Origin: Streptococcus infantis
GTDB lineage: Bacteria > Bacillota > Bacilli > Lactobacillales > Streptococcaceae
Assembly: GCF_018499575.1 (NCBI RefSeq)
Contig: NZ_JAHDAP010000001.1
Span: forward strand, 744,001-808,000
Length of the DNA: 64,000 nt
Direction: 5' to 3'
The notes under the pieces are model-generated. The model worked only from the letters and a program-made list of their open reading frames with translations, ran no database searches and was not told the origin of the DNA. Made by a program: the position numbers and the translations under genes. Below, piece after piece: positions 25,272 to 32,573 of the stretch (positions within the stretch are counted from its first letter, which is position 1; each line of letters starts with the position of its first letter).

Positions 25272-26942
25272 GTGAAAAAAACGCTCTTGGCAAGTGCCAT
25301 CACGCTTTCTTTTCTAGGATTCGCAACAAACTCAGCTTTTGCTGAAGAAAAACACCTACAAACTACTACAGCAGAAACAACGCAACAGCCTACAACAACT
25401 AACAAGGTTGAAACGAAGGAAGCAGTTCCTTCTACTGAGGCAAGTTCAAGCCTGCCTACAACATCTACTACAACTCCAAGTACAAGTTCAGACAAAAAAG
25501 AAGAGACAAAAGCGCCAGAAGTCAAAAAAAATGGTTGGGTATTTGAAGAAAATATCTGGCGCTTCTATGAGGCCAACAAGGCTGCTGTCAATTGGAAAAA
25601 AATTCACGGTAAATGGTACTACTTCGATAAGGACGGTATCATGCTCAGTGATACGATTTATGATGGATACATCCTGACTAGTAGCGGGGGTATGGTCGAT
25701 AGTGGCTGGGCTAAAATTAAAGATAAATGGTATTATGCTAATCCATCTGGAAAAATCGTTAAACAAGACTGGAAAAAGATTGGCGGTGTATGGTACTACT
25801 TTGATAAAGACGGTATCATGCTCAGCAACACCATTTTTGACGATTATCTCTTTACCAATAGTGGGGCTATGGCCGAGAGCGCTTGGGTCAAACAAGATGG
25901 TAAATGGTACTATGCCCAAGCTTCTGGCAAATTAAGTAAAAATAAGTGGGATAAAATTGGTGGTACTTGGTACTACTTTAATAAAGATGCCACTATGGCA
26001 AGTAATCAATGGGAAGGGAGCTACTACCTAAAAGCTAGCGGTGCCATGGCTGAGAAAGAATGGATTTTCGATAAAAACTATAATAGCTGGTTTTACTTGA
26101 AATCAGGTGGTACTTATGCAGCGCGTGAATGGATTGGCTCATACTACCTCAAGTCAGGTGGTTACATGGCTAAGAGTGAATGGATTGACGACAGCTACTA
26201 CAATGCCCGTTACTATCTAGATGAAAATGGTGTCTATGTCACAGGAACTCGTAAAATCGATGGAAAAGCACATCAGTTCCAAAGTAATGGAAAATGGATT
26301 GGTGAAGTTCCAGTAAGTCGTGGGTTTGAAAAAGGAAAATACACGAAGACTGTTTTCTTAGATCCAGGACACGGTGGTAAAGATCCTGGTGCTGTTTACT
26401 ATAACACGAATGAAAAAGACCTCACTATGCAAGTTTACAAAAAACTACGCAAAGAGCTAGAAGGTCTTGGTTATACCGTTCTTTCTTCGAGAGATAGTGA
26501 TGTCTATGTTGACTTTATTACTGAACGTTCAAAAATGGTCAATAATACTAACTCAGATATCTTCATAAGTATTCACTTCAATGCTAGTGGAGCTCCTGCT
26601 TCTAACCGTTCTGGAATTCAGACCTATTCTTACGAAGACGACCCGGGCTATCGCTCTAAGATTAATCCATACTGGCATAACCATCCTGATCGTATCAGTG
26701 AAAGTAATCGCCTGGCTGCTGATATCCACTATTCTCTTCTAGCTGAAACAGGTGCCAAGGATGCAGGTCTCCTCCAAAGTAGCTTTGCTGTCCTTCGAGA
26801 AACGGATAAACCAGCTGTTCTATTGGAGCTTGGTTACATTGACAATTTCAACGAAAACCAACAAATTCGTAGCGATGCTTACCAAAATAGATTGGTGGCA
26901 GGTATTGTCAAAGGTATTCAAAAATATTACGCAGGCAAATAA
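25272..26942 (+). CDS. Secreted choline-binding N-acetylmuramoyl-L-alanine amidase (Amidase_3)
   Basis: 556 residues, GTG start with AGGAGAT upstream. The signal peptide ends in NSAFA-EE (about residue 24), followed by a Thr/Ser/Glu-rich linker to about 85. Choline-binding-type repeats with W-x-K-x-x-G-x-WYYF units fill about 88-340. The Amidase_3 catalytic domain covers about 352-556, with zinc ligands in DPGHGG, the following Glu and SIHFNA, and the catalytic Glu in LLELGYIDN. The enzyme should be held on teichoic-acid phosphocholine and cut the muramoyl-alanine bond. Repeats lie before the catalytic domain, the reverse of LytA. Confidence 0.92.
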   Translation: MKKTLLASAITLSFLGFATNSAFAEEKHLQTTTAETTQQPTTTNKVETKEAVPSTEASSSLPTTSTTTPSTSSDKKEETKAPEVKKNGWVFEENIWRFYEANKAAVNWKKIHGKWYYFDKDGIMLSDTIYDGYILTSSGGMVDSGWAKIKDKWYYANPSGKIVKQDWKKIGGVWYYFDKDGIMLSNTIFDDYLFTNSGAMAESAWVKQDGKWYYAQASGKLSKNKWDKIGGTWYYFNKDATMASNQWEGSYYLKASGAMAEKEWIFDKNYNSWFYLKSGGTYAAREWIGSYYLKSGGYMAKSEWIDDSYYNARYYLDENGVYVTGTRKIDGKAHQFQSNGKWIGEVPVSRGFEKGKYTKTVFLDPGHGGKDPGAVYYNTNEKDLTMQVYKKLRKELEGLGYTVLSSRDSDVYVDFITERSKMVNNTNSDIFISIHFNASGAPASNRSGIQTYSYEDDPGYRSKINPYWHNHPDRISESNRLAADIHYSLLAETGAKDAGLLQSSFAVLRETDKPAVLLELGYIDNFNENQQIRSDAYQNRLVAGIVKGIQKYYAGK

Positions 26943-26944
26943 AG

Positions 26945-26976
26945 AAAAAACCTCGAGAAATCTCGAGGCTTTTTTT
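26945..26976. terminator. Bidirectional terminator after the amidase gene
   Basis: CCTCGAGA/TCTCGAGG with a two-base loop, A-run before and T-run after, between convergent genes. Confidence 0.9.
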
Positions 26977-26979
26977 GTA

Positions 26980-27294
26980 TTATGCTTCTTTCTTATTAGC
27001 GTCAGGAAAGAGAAATCCAATTCCCACACAAGCTAGCACACCAGCACCGATAACTAAACCACTTGAAAGTGGCAAGATATCAAGAATGGCATTGGCGATG
27101 ATAAAGGCAATGATCAAGCTCATGAGACTGGCCTTATAATCTTTTTTGACTAGATTTTCAAGAGTGAAAAATAGAAATAGACCTACTGGAAAGAGTGCCC
27201 AGATATTAACATCCAAACTTGGCCATCCAACCAAACCAAAATACAAGACTACTGCTGCAACGACTAAAAATCCGATACCTAATACTTTTTTCAT
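26980..27294 (-). CDS. Small LiaF/LiaI-like membrane protein
   Basis: 104 residues with four hydrophobic stretches (about 4-22, 29-46, 56-75 and 78-97) and a charged tail. Layout and composition recall the N-terminal LiaI/LiaF-type membrane region of cell-envelope stress systems, but the C-terminal LiaF domain is absent. It has its own promoter, and two 9-bp direct repeats lie upstream with the spacing used by LytTR regulators, hinting at signal-controlled expression. Function unknown. Confidence 0.72.
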   Translation of the reverse strand: MKKVLGIGFLVVAAVVLYFGLVGWPSLDVNIWALFPVGLFLFFTLENLVKKDYKASLMSLIIAFIIANAILDILPLSSGLVIGAGVLACVGIGFLFPDANKKEA

Positions 27295-27350
27295 GATATA
27301 ACCTCATTTTCTATTTTGTTAGGAAGCTTTATCTCCCCTTGACAATTACT

Positions 27351-27379
27351 ACTATAACAAAAATAAAAATCACAAACAA
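27351..27379 (-). promoter_or_regulatory. Promoter of the LiaF-like gene
   Basis: Minus-strand TATAGT (27356-27351) and TTGTTT (27379-27374) separated by 17 bases. Confidence 0.6.
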
Positions 27380-27389
27380 TAGCTTTTGC

Positions 27390-27419
27390 CTATGTGGTAG
27401 TCATGATAGACTATGTGGT
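27390..27419 (-). promoter_or_regulatory. Two 9-bp direct repeats separated by 12 bp, possible LytTR-type operator
   Basis: ACCACATAG occurs on the minus strand at 27419-27411 and 27398-27390, a 21-bp period. The intervening bases contain a TAGTC/GACTA inverted repeat. The pair lies directly upstream of the -35 of the LiaF-like gene. Nine-base repeats with a 12-base gap are the architecture of ComE/BlpR-class sites. Confidence 0.45.
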
Positions 27420-27439
27420 CAGAAATTAATAAAAAGGAA

Positions 27440-27466
27440 AAAAGAAGTCCAAGAGGACTTCTTTTA
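27440..27466 (-). terminator. Probable original terminator of the tRNA-Thr gene
   Basis: AAAAGAAGTCC/GGACTTCTTTT with a four-base loop and a T-run on the minus strand. It starts four bases beyond the detached tRNA 3' end at 27470-27483. Confidence 0.75.
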
Positions 27467-27469
27467 GTC

Positions 27470-27483
27470 TGCCGATTGCAGGG
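27470..27483 (-). other. Detached tRNA-Thr 3' end (putative attachment site)
   Basis: On the minus strand these 14 bases read CCCTGCAATCGGCA, exactly the T-arm end, acceptor strand and discriminator needed to complete the tRNA body at 32579-32646. The first ten bases, CCCTGCAATC, also occur at 32578-32587 inside that body. This is the expected footprint of site-specific integration into a tRNA gene. Repeats of GGTCAA lie just inside (about 27534-27552) and could be integrase arm sites. Confidence 0.72.
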
Positions 27484-27630
27484 TTATTAAAAACCCTAAC
27501 AATCGCTGTTATATCAACACTTTCAAGAGTGGTCGGTCAATATTTGGTCAAAATAGTGACTAACTTATTTTTTGACTAACCTTCACTTTAACTCTTTTTT
27601 TGCCTTATTAATGGAATTCTAAGCTCTTTA

Positions 27631-28518
27631 TCACTCAGGCAATTCCACTTTCAAGCTCATATCCGTCGGTTGTAACACTTTCTGAACAGCTGCGAGAAAG
27701 GCTAGTCCATTATCCGATGGAGAATATTGGAAGGTGATATGGATAACTTTTTTGTCAAAACTATCGCCATATCGTGCCACATACTGCTTGCTTTCGAGGA
27801 AGTAGATGTAGTTGTTGAGTTTTTCTTGAAGTTTCAAGAGATGTTCCTCTTCTAATGACTCAATCCATTTGTTTTCATCAATCAACAACAACTCTAGATG
27901 ATCATCAGAGACGCCCATCGCATCGATGCTTGTAACGTCTAGTTCAATTTCCTCAACTTCTTTAATAGACTCTACTACTTTAGGTGGATTGTCATATTTT
28001 TCCTTGAATTCCTTAAGAATCTTCTCTACCTTTTCCACCTCATAATACTTGAAAGAAGGAATTGATTTAATATTTCCAATTAATCGACCATAATATCCAC
28101 TAGTTTTTAACTCGTTAGGAAGTTTTTCTATTGTATCAAGTATAAGAGGAACTAATTTTCTTGTATCAATTTCAAAAGGAAGGGGCTTATATTCCGCCAG
28201 AATAAAATCTTGAAGCAATAAATATTCTGTAACTTGCCATATTTTCTTTTCATCAATACTTAAAGAGAACTCTTTTAATATCTCAAATGTCCTTTTCTCT
28301 ATATCTTTATCACCTTCTACATATAGAGGGAATAAACAATATTCCATCAACACCTGAATATCAGTGTATTCTGTTATCATTGAGTTGCGTTGTTGAAAAC
28401 GATACCTAATATCCTCTCCAAGAAATGTTTCTGCTTCTTTCCCTTCCTTCATTATTTCACGATAGTCTTTTACAAAATTTTGATAGTTTTCTTTATTTTT
28501 CAATTTGTATGCCTGCAT
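27631..28518 (-). CDS. Two-domain immunity-like protein with C-terminal DUF6572-like region
   Basis: 295 residues, cytosolic and acidic. Residues 1-190 are helical and unassigned. The C-terminal part (about 200-295), with TSIDAMGVSDDHLELLLID and a late HITFQYSPSDNGLAFL segment, resembles the DUF6572 group that is common beside secreted-toxin immunity genes. It is the last gene of the island array, 111 bases from the left att-like site. I infer an immunity role from neighbours and domain type; no catalytic motif is visible. Confidence 0.65.
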   Translation of the reverse strand: MQAYKLKNKENYQNFVKDYREIMKEGKEAETFLGEDIRYRFQQRNSMITEYTDIQVLMEYCLFPLYVEGDKDIEKRTFEILKEFSLSIDEKKIWQVTEYLLLQDFILAEYKPLPFEIDTRKLVPLILDTIEKLPNELKTSGYYGRLIGNIKSIPSFKYYEVEKVEKILKEFKEKYDNPPKVVESIKEVEEIELDVTSIDAMGVSDDHLELLLIDENKWIESLEEEHLLKLQEKLNNYIYFLESKQYVARYGDSFDKKVIHITFQYSPSDNGLAFLAAVQKVLQPTDMSLKVELPE

Positions 28519-28616
28519 TTATTTACTCCATTGGTTAATTCTAAAAATTCCCTCAACTCATAGTATATAAACAAGTTCCTCACATGCTATGTCAAAGGTG
28601 ATACAGCATCAAAACT

Positions 28617-29102
28617 TTACTTTTCAATAGAATTTAAAAAATCATCAATATCTTGGCCTTCTAAACTTTTGACCTTAACTCCCTGATCTTTAAAGATTCC
28701 TAAAGGTGTTTCGATTATTTTTAATACTTCAATGTCTTTTCGGCTAATCTCTTTTGCCCATTCTAATTTGTTTATCTGCTTGAATCCCAACTCATCCTTT
28801 ATTTGATTTTGGTTGGCGCTTGGTATTATTTCAAACCAATCTTTCTCAATATTTCTTCGAATCATCCCACTACTAACATCAAAAGAATGGCCCTTATATT
28901 GAATTTCATAATGAATACTGTATAGATAGTCTAGCTCCTCTATCTTGACTTTTTTGACAAAATGATCTTTAAACACTCGACCACTTATTTTAGAAACATA
29001 TGCTTCAAAGCCTTCATCTTGAGATTTGCTATGCAATGTAATTTTGCTTTCACCAGCAAATTGTTCAGCTGAATATCTAATGCCTTTATATATCGCGTAC
29101 AT
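28617..29102 (-). CDS. Island hypothetical protein, possible immunity protein
   Basis: 161 residues with GAGGAG before the ATG. Mixed alpha/beta with alternating hydrophobic strands (YAIYKGIRYSAEQF, YSIHYEIQYKGHSF) and a helical acidic C-terminus. No signal or membrane span. I do not recognise the family. Position within a same-strand array of immunity-type genes is the only functional hint. It is separated by about 100 bases from the next island gene. Confidence 0.6.
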   Translation of the reverse strand: MYAIYKGIRYSAEQFAGESKITLHSKSQDEGFEAYVSKISGRVFKDHFVKKVKIEELDYLYSIHYEIQYKGHSFDVSSGMIRRNIEKDWFEIIPSANQNQIKDELGFKQINKLEWAKEISRKDIEVLKIIETPLGIFKDQGVKVKSLEGQDIDDFLNSIEK

Positions 29103-29126
29103 ATTTTCTCCTCAAAGAGTTTCAGT

Positions 29127-29477
29127 CTACAACCAACCCTTTGCTTTTAAAAACTTGTCGGGAATGCGAAGCTCGATTTCCGCCATAATTTCTTTTAAGT
29201 AGCTGTCCCAATCTGTTATCTGGCTGTAAACAGCTGGTTCTTTAGTGATTGACACCTTCACTTCTTTCGTTAAAACAATGAAGAATTCACACATGTCATT
29301 TTCATAATCAAATTCAATCGCGAAGTAATCGTAAGCCTTAAAATCTATTTTAAAAGTTTGATGATTGGGTTCGTCAACTATATCGTATATACAAAATGTT
29401 CCAATTCGCTTGGCAAAAACTCTATCCAATATATCGCAGAATTCATCCGCTAAAAAATCCATTTGACTTTCAAACAT
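29127..29477 (-). CDS. Island paralogue C of the 116-residue family
   Basis: 116 residues. It shares with the gene at 29870-30220 the block CIYDIVxEPNHxxFKIDFKAYDYF and the FIVLTKEVK segment, and with both neighbours the C-terminal DWDSYLK...IPDKFLKAKGW. It is a compact single-domain protein of immunity-protein size. The start has AGAGGT eight bases upstream and lies within the extended 3' end of the preceding copy. Tandem multiplication suggests selection for different specificities, as in orphan immunity arrays. Confidence 0.68.
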   Translation of the reverse strand: MFESQMDFLADEFCDILDRVFAKRIGTFCIYDIVDEPNHQTFKIDFKAYDYFAIEFDYENDMCEFFIVLTKEVKVSITKEPAVYSQITDWDSYLKEIMAEIELRIPDKFLKAKGWL

Positions 29478-29851
29478 TGCAATATACCTCTTCTTTTATA
29501 CCATCCCTTGGCTTTTAAAAACTTGTCGGGAATATGAAGCTCGATTTCCGCCATAATTTCTTTTAAGTAGCTATCCCAATCTTTTATTTCACCAAAGCCG
29601 ACCATACTTTTACCACCATTCAAAGAGGCTCCGTATCGCTCACCTACAAAAAGAGAAAAGCTACAAAATCCTCTATCATAGTTGAAGAATATTAAATAAT
29701 AATCATACGCAACAAACCGAATTCCAAATCGCTGATAAGGTAAATACTCAACAACATCCACAATTTTTGGCTCAGTGATGCGATCACCAAATACACTTTT
29801 GATTTTTTCTCTCGTCTCTTCTGCTAGTCGAAGCATTTTATTGTCTTCCAT
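29450..29851 (-). CDS. Island paralogue B with divergent centre and lost stop
   Basis: 133 residues, GGAGG before the ATG. The N-terminus (ETREKIKSVFGDRI) and C-terminus (DWDSYLKEIMAEIEL..PDKFLKAKGW) match the flanking copies, but the centre (about 35-85) is different. After KAKGW the sister genes stop at once; here the frame continues with YKRRGILQC and ends 28 bases inside the next gene. This looks like a small indel at the old stop codon. Function, if any, is probably immunity to a related toxin. Confidence 0.68.
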   Translation of the reverse strand: MEDNKMLRLAEETREKIKSVFGDRITEPKIVDVVEYLPYQRFGIRFVAYDYYLIFFNYDRGFCSFSLFVGERYGASLNGGKSMVGFGEIKDWDSYLKEIMAEIELHIPDKFLKAKGWYKRRGILQCLKVKWIF

Positions 29852-29869
29852 TCGATTCCTCCTTTTCTC

Positions 29870-30220
29870 TTACAACCAACCCTTGGCTTTTAAAAACTTA
29901 TCCGGAATTCGGAGTTCGAGCTCATCCTTGATTCCTTTTAAATAACTATCCCAATCTATTATTTTGCTATATACAGCTGGCTCTTTAGTAAGGGATAGCT
30001 TCACTTCTTTCGTTAAGACAATGAAGAACTCGCACAGGTCATTCTCATAATCAAATTCAATAGTAAAGTAATCATATGCCTTAAAATCAATTTTAAACGC
30101 ACGATGATTGGGTTCCTCAACTATGTCGTATATGCATGTATCATCCACTCTCTTCCCAAAATAAGTTCGAAACATTCTGCTCGTTTCTATAGCAAACTTC
30201 CCAGTTTCATTTAATTCCAT
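29870..30220 (-). CDS. Island paralogue A of the 116-residue family
   Basis: 116 residues, GAGGAG upstream. First of three tandem relatives. It begins ELNETGKFAIETSRMF, has the FKIDFKAYDYFTIEFDYENDLCEFF core and ends KFLKAKGWL. About 80 percent of positions agree with the copy at 29127-29477 in the core by eye. Cytosolic, no cysteine motif. Proposed as an immunity protein from context; I cannot name the Imm family. Confidence 0.68.
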   Translation of the reverse strand: MELNETGKFAIETSRMFRTYFGKRVDDTCIYDIVEEPNHRAFKIDFKAYDYFTIEFDYENDLCEFFIVLTKEVKLSLTKEPAVYSKIIDWDSYLKGIKDELELRIPDKFLKAKGWL

Positions 30221-30266
30221 AATATTATTCTCCTCAAAGAAATCATTTTCTTTAAAATCTATTTGG

Positions 30267-30668
30267 TCAATTCTTTAATAAAACTTCCGCTCTATCTGAA
30301 TCTAGAAAGTCTTTCAATAATTGCAAGGTTTGTTCGACTGACTTTCTATCACGTCCATACACTCTTTTTAGGCTCTTATCATCGATTATCTTGGATAAAA
30401 AGGTGATGGAAAATCTTTGCTCATCAGTTTGAGTGAACCAAATGTTAAACAAGCCACCCTCTCCAGCTTCCAATTGCCTATTTTTACCGGTTGATGATAT
30501 CCCCATCGTCATATGATAACCCTTATACACGAAGGGAAAATTAAAATTTTCATCTTCTCCTTCATGAATGGCAATCGTATCAAGATCTATCGAAAAAACT
30601 TGCTCTAACGCTTTCTTGACATTCTGATAGCCTAGACTCTCTCTTATAGATAAGTAACCTTCGCTCAT
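30267..30668 (-). CDS. Island hypothetical protein, possible immunity protein
   Basis: 133 residues. It has an N-terminal helical part, then beta-rich NFPFVYKGYHMTMGIS and FNIWFTQTDEQRFSITFL strands, and a helical C-terminus. A weak GTGAGGG precedes the ATG. No recognised motif, signal or membrane span. It is embedded in the same-strand immunity-type array, 46 bases from paralogue A. Confidence 0.6.
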   Translation of the reverse strand: MSEGYLSIRESLGYQNVKKALEQVFSIDLDTIAIHEGEDENFNFPFVYKGYHMTMGISSTGKNRQLEAGEGGLFNIWFTQTDEQRFSITFLSKIIDDKSLKRVYGRDRKSVEQTLQLLKDFLDSDRAEVLLKN

Positions 30669-30733
30669 TTATAGCCCTCACTTTATCAATCCTCGACGTT
30701 TTCGTTCTAAATCAATATCCATCCATTACATAA

Positions 30734-31207
30734 CTAATCTTGTAACATAGCTAAAAACTCTGTAAAGTTATTAGCTACAAACTCTATAGTAGGCTCCAAC
30801 TCATACGATTCCTCGTGGTACCAGATACAAATGCTTGGATTTTCGGGATTCTCAATATAGTTTAGACAAATAAAGTCACCGCTAAACAATGCTGCTATGG
30901 GGACCAACTCAAATCCCAAAATATCTTCATGAACAAACAAACGTTCATCCAGTTGGGACATTACAACATCAATGTCATACACGCCTAGTGGATTGTCTTT
31001 TGTGTTTTCTAATACACACAAGAATCGTTCAATCAAAAAGGACCTATTTTTTAAAGAAAATAAATTTTTAGAAGGACGAAAACCATTTTTTCTCATTATA
31101 AAATTCTTATAATCGTCAGGTAATTGAACTTTCCACGCAACTTCTCTTTTCTGTAATAACGCATCAGTTGGCAGTGGATAGATGACTGATTGTTCTTGTT
31201 GTGGCAT
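30734..31207 (-). CDS. SMI1/KNR4 (SUKH) family immunity protein
   Basis: 157 residues. The SUKH signature is visible: the early W-x-V-Q-L-P-D-D-Y-K-N-F-I helix with following RKNG, then FELVPIAA, the GDFICLNY strand and SICIWYHEE, all in the expected order. SUKH proteins neutralise many nuclease and deaminase toxins of contact-dependent and type VII systems. No toxin gene lies nearby, so it is an orphan here. TAGGAGAAG precedes the start. Confidence 0.82.
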   Translation of the reverse strand: MPQQEQSVIYPLPTDALLQKREVAWKVQLPDDYKNFIMRKNGFRPSKNLFSLKNRSFLIERFLCVLENTKDNPLGVYDIDVVMSQLDERLFVHEDILGFELVPIAALFSGDFICLNYIENPENPSICIWYHEESYELEPTIEFVANNFTEFLAMLQD

Positions 31208-31218
31208 ATTTTCTTCTC

Positions 31219-31665
31219 CTACATTTTCTCGCCTTTTACTTCCTCAAACCATTTTTCAAACTCTAGACGTGGAATCAATTCCTCATCCTTGTCATAACGC
31301 CCTTCATAACTATAGCGACTATCAAGACTGTTTTTCTTGGCATCATAAATCAACCACATCTCAGTTGGGTGTTCACGGTCATATTCTTGGCAAACATCAA
31401 GCATTTTCTGTATATCTTCAAGACCAAACCGTTGTACTGCTACCATCATATTTTTTGAAGTATCTACTTTTTTATTTAAAATTTCATTCACCGCATACAT
31501 TTTTGTCACAGTTCCATTAATTTTATAAAAAACATCAAAAGAAAGTAACGCTTCTTCAGAGATACAATAAATGTATACTTTTTCTGCTTGATTTTGGACA
31601 TATTCCATTGCTAGTGAAATCATGCTAACTTGAACTTCCATAAATTTATCTTCAAATTGGGACAT
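31219..31665 (-). CDS. YezG/DUF600 family immunity protein, copy 2
   Basis: 148 residues. The N-terminus (FEDKFMEVQVSMISLAMEYV) and the C-terminal two fifths (from about residue 93, EYDREHPTEMWLIYDA...LEFEKWFEEVK) are almost identical to the next upstream gene, while residues about 35-90 differ. YezG-family proteins counter LXG-type toxins such as YeeF. The divergent centre probably carries specificity. Nine bases separate it from copy 1. Confidence 0.83.
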   Translation of the reverse strand: MSQFEDKFMEVQVSMISLAMEYVQNQAEKVYIYCISEEALLSFDVFYKINGTVTKMYAVNEILNKKVDTSKNMMVAVQRFGLEDIQKMLDVCQEYDREHPTEMWLIYDAKKNSLDSRYSYEGRYDKDEELIPRLEFEKWFEEVKGEKM

Positions 31666-31674
31666 CTTCTTCTC

Positions 31675-32118
31675 CTATAGTTGCTTGTTTTTTACTTCCT
31701 CAAACCATTTTTCAAATTCTAGTCGTGGAAGCAATTCTTCATCCTTGTCATAACGCCCTTCATAGCTATAGCGACTATCAAGGCTGTTTTTCTGAGCATC
31801 ATAAATCAACCACATTTCAGTTGGGTGTTCACGGTCATATTCTTTGCAAATATCAATCATTGCCTCTACATCCTTGATACCTTCCTTTAACAAGGCAGTT
31901 TGTAAACTAATATCAACATGAGAGTCTTTAGGTAAATAATCATTTACTAAGTGTTTGTGTACAATATTTCCCTTAATCTCATAGAAGAGATTAAAACTAT
32001 ACAAACTGTCCGCTATCGCATAGATATATACTTTTTCTGCTTGATTTTGGACATATTCCATTGCTAATGAAATCATGCTAACCTGAATTTCCATAAATTT
32101 ATCTTCAAATTTTATCAT
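31675..32118 (-). CDS. YezG/DUF600 family immunity protein, copy 1
   Basis: 147 residues with GTAGGAGAG upstream. Same architecture as copy 2: conserved N- and C-terminal ends and a variable centre. The shared ends at DNA level suggest tandem duplication followed by diversification or gene conversion. Cytosolic; expected to bind and block a matching toxin from type VII-secreted LXG families, though no such toxin lies in the window. Confidence 0.83.
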   Translation of the reverse strand: MIKFEDKFMEIQVSMISLAMEYVQNQAEKVYIYAIADSLYSFNLFYEIKGNIVHKHLVNDYLPKDSHVDISLQTALLKEGIKDVEAMIDICKEYDREHPTEMWLIYDAQKNSLDSRYSYEGRYDKDEELLPRLEFEKWFEEVKNKQL

Positions 32119-32137
32119 GTTACTCTCCTACTCTAAC

Positions 32138-32371
32138 TCAGATAAATTCGATCTGTATTGTTTGCTTACTCATCATGGACTGCACTTCCTTGACAAGTTT
32201 ATCTATCTCGTTCTGCGTGATACGAATGTGGTTGTACGGTGGCTCCCAATTCTGTAGACTTGACCTATATACAGTAAAACTACCATCGGTTAACAATTCT
32301 CCCTTCGCTTTTAAAACATAACCATTTTCATAGTCAAATGTGATGATAGACCTTGTACCAGAAATTTTCAT
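32138..32371 (-). CDS. Imm74-like small immunity protein
   Basis: 77 residues, AGGGAG before the ATG. Strand-rich N-terminus (SIITFDYENGYVLKAKGELL) and the WEPPYNHIRIT-x-x-E-I-D-K motif near 43-58, which resembles the Imm74 family. It is the first gene of the island transcript, about 110 bases downstream of a TGG-TATAAT promoter with an overlapping cre-like site. Function inferred from family resemblance and neighbours. Confidence 0.7.
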   Translation of the reverse strand: MKISGTRSIITFDYENGYVLKAKGELLTDGSFTVYRSSLQNWEPPYNHIRITQNEIDKLVKEVQSMMSKQTIQIEFI

Positions 32372-32471
32372 TCTACTCCCTTTTCTTATATCCCTTTCAG
32401 ATTAAACTTGTAGAGCACTCATAACTTTTTTATTTGGTATTCCAACATGATAGAACTACCTTAAAAATCAA

Positions 32472-32494
32472 TGTTAACGTTTTCCATTATTATA
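32472..32494 (-). promoter_or_regulatory. Island promoter -10 with adjacent cre-like operator
   Basis: Minus-strand TGG-TATAAT (-10 at 32494-32489) is followed after two bases by TGGAAAACGTTAACA (32486-32472), which fits the CcpA cre consensus TGWAAANCGNTNWCA at all but one position. A perfect 10-bp palindrome CAAGCGCTTG (32500-32509) lies just upstream. The -35 is poor, as is usual for an extended -10. Confidence 0.6.
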
Positions 32495-32540
32495 CCATAC
32501 AAGCGCTTGATATGAGGGGTTTGCTAGTTAAAAACTAACA

Positions 32541-32567
32541 AAAAAACACTGAATCTTCAGTGTTTTT
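32541..32567 (-). terminator. Terminator following the tRNA-Thr remnant
   Basis: AAAACACTGA/TCAGTGTTTT stem with T/A runs on both sides, seven bases past the 3' end of the tRNA remnant. It belongs to the island side of the junction. Confidence 0.8.
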
Positions 32568-32573
32568 CATTAT

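Noticed and set aside
29127..30220. Prophage or ICE gene cluster
   Set aside because: No integrase, capsid, replication or conjugation gene is seen; the products are small immunity-type proteins.
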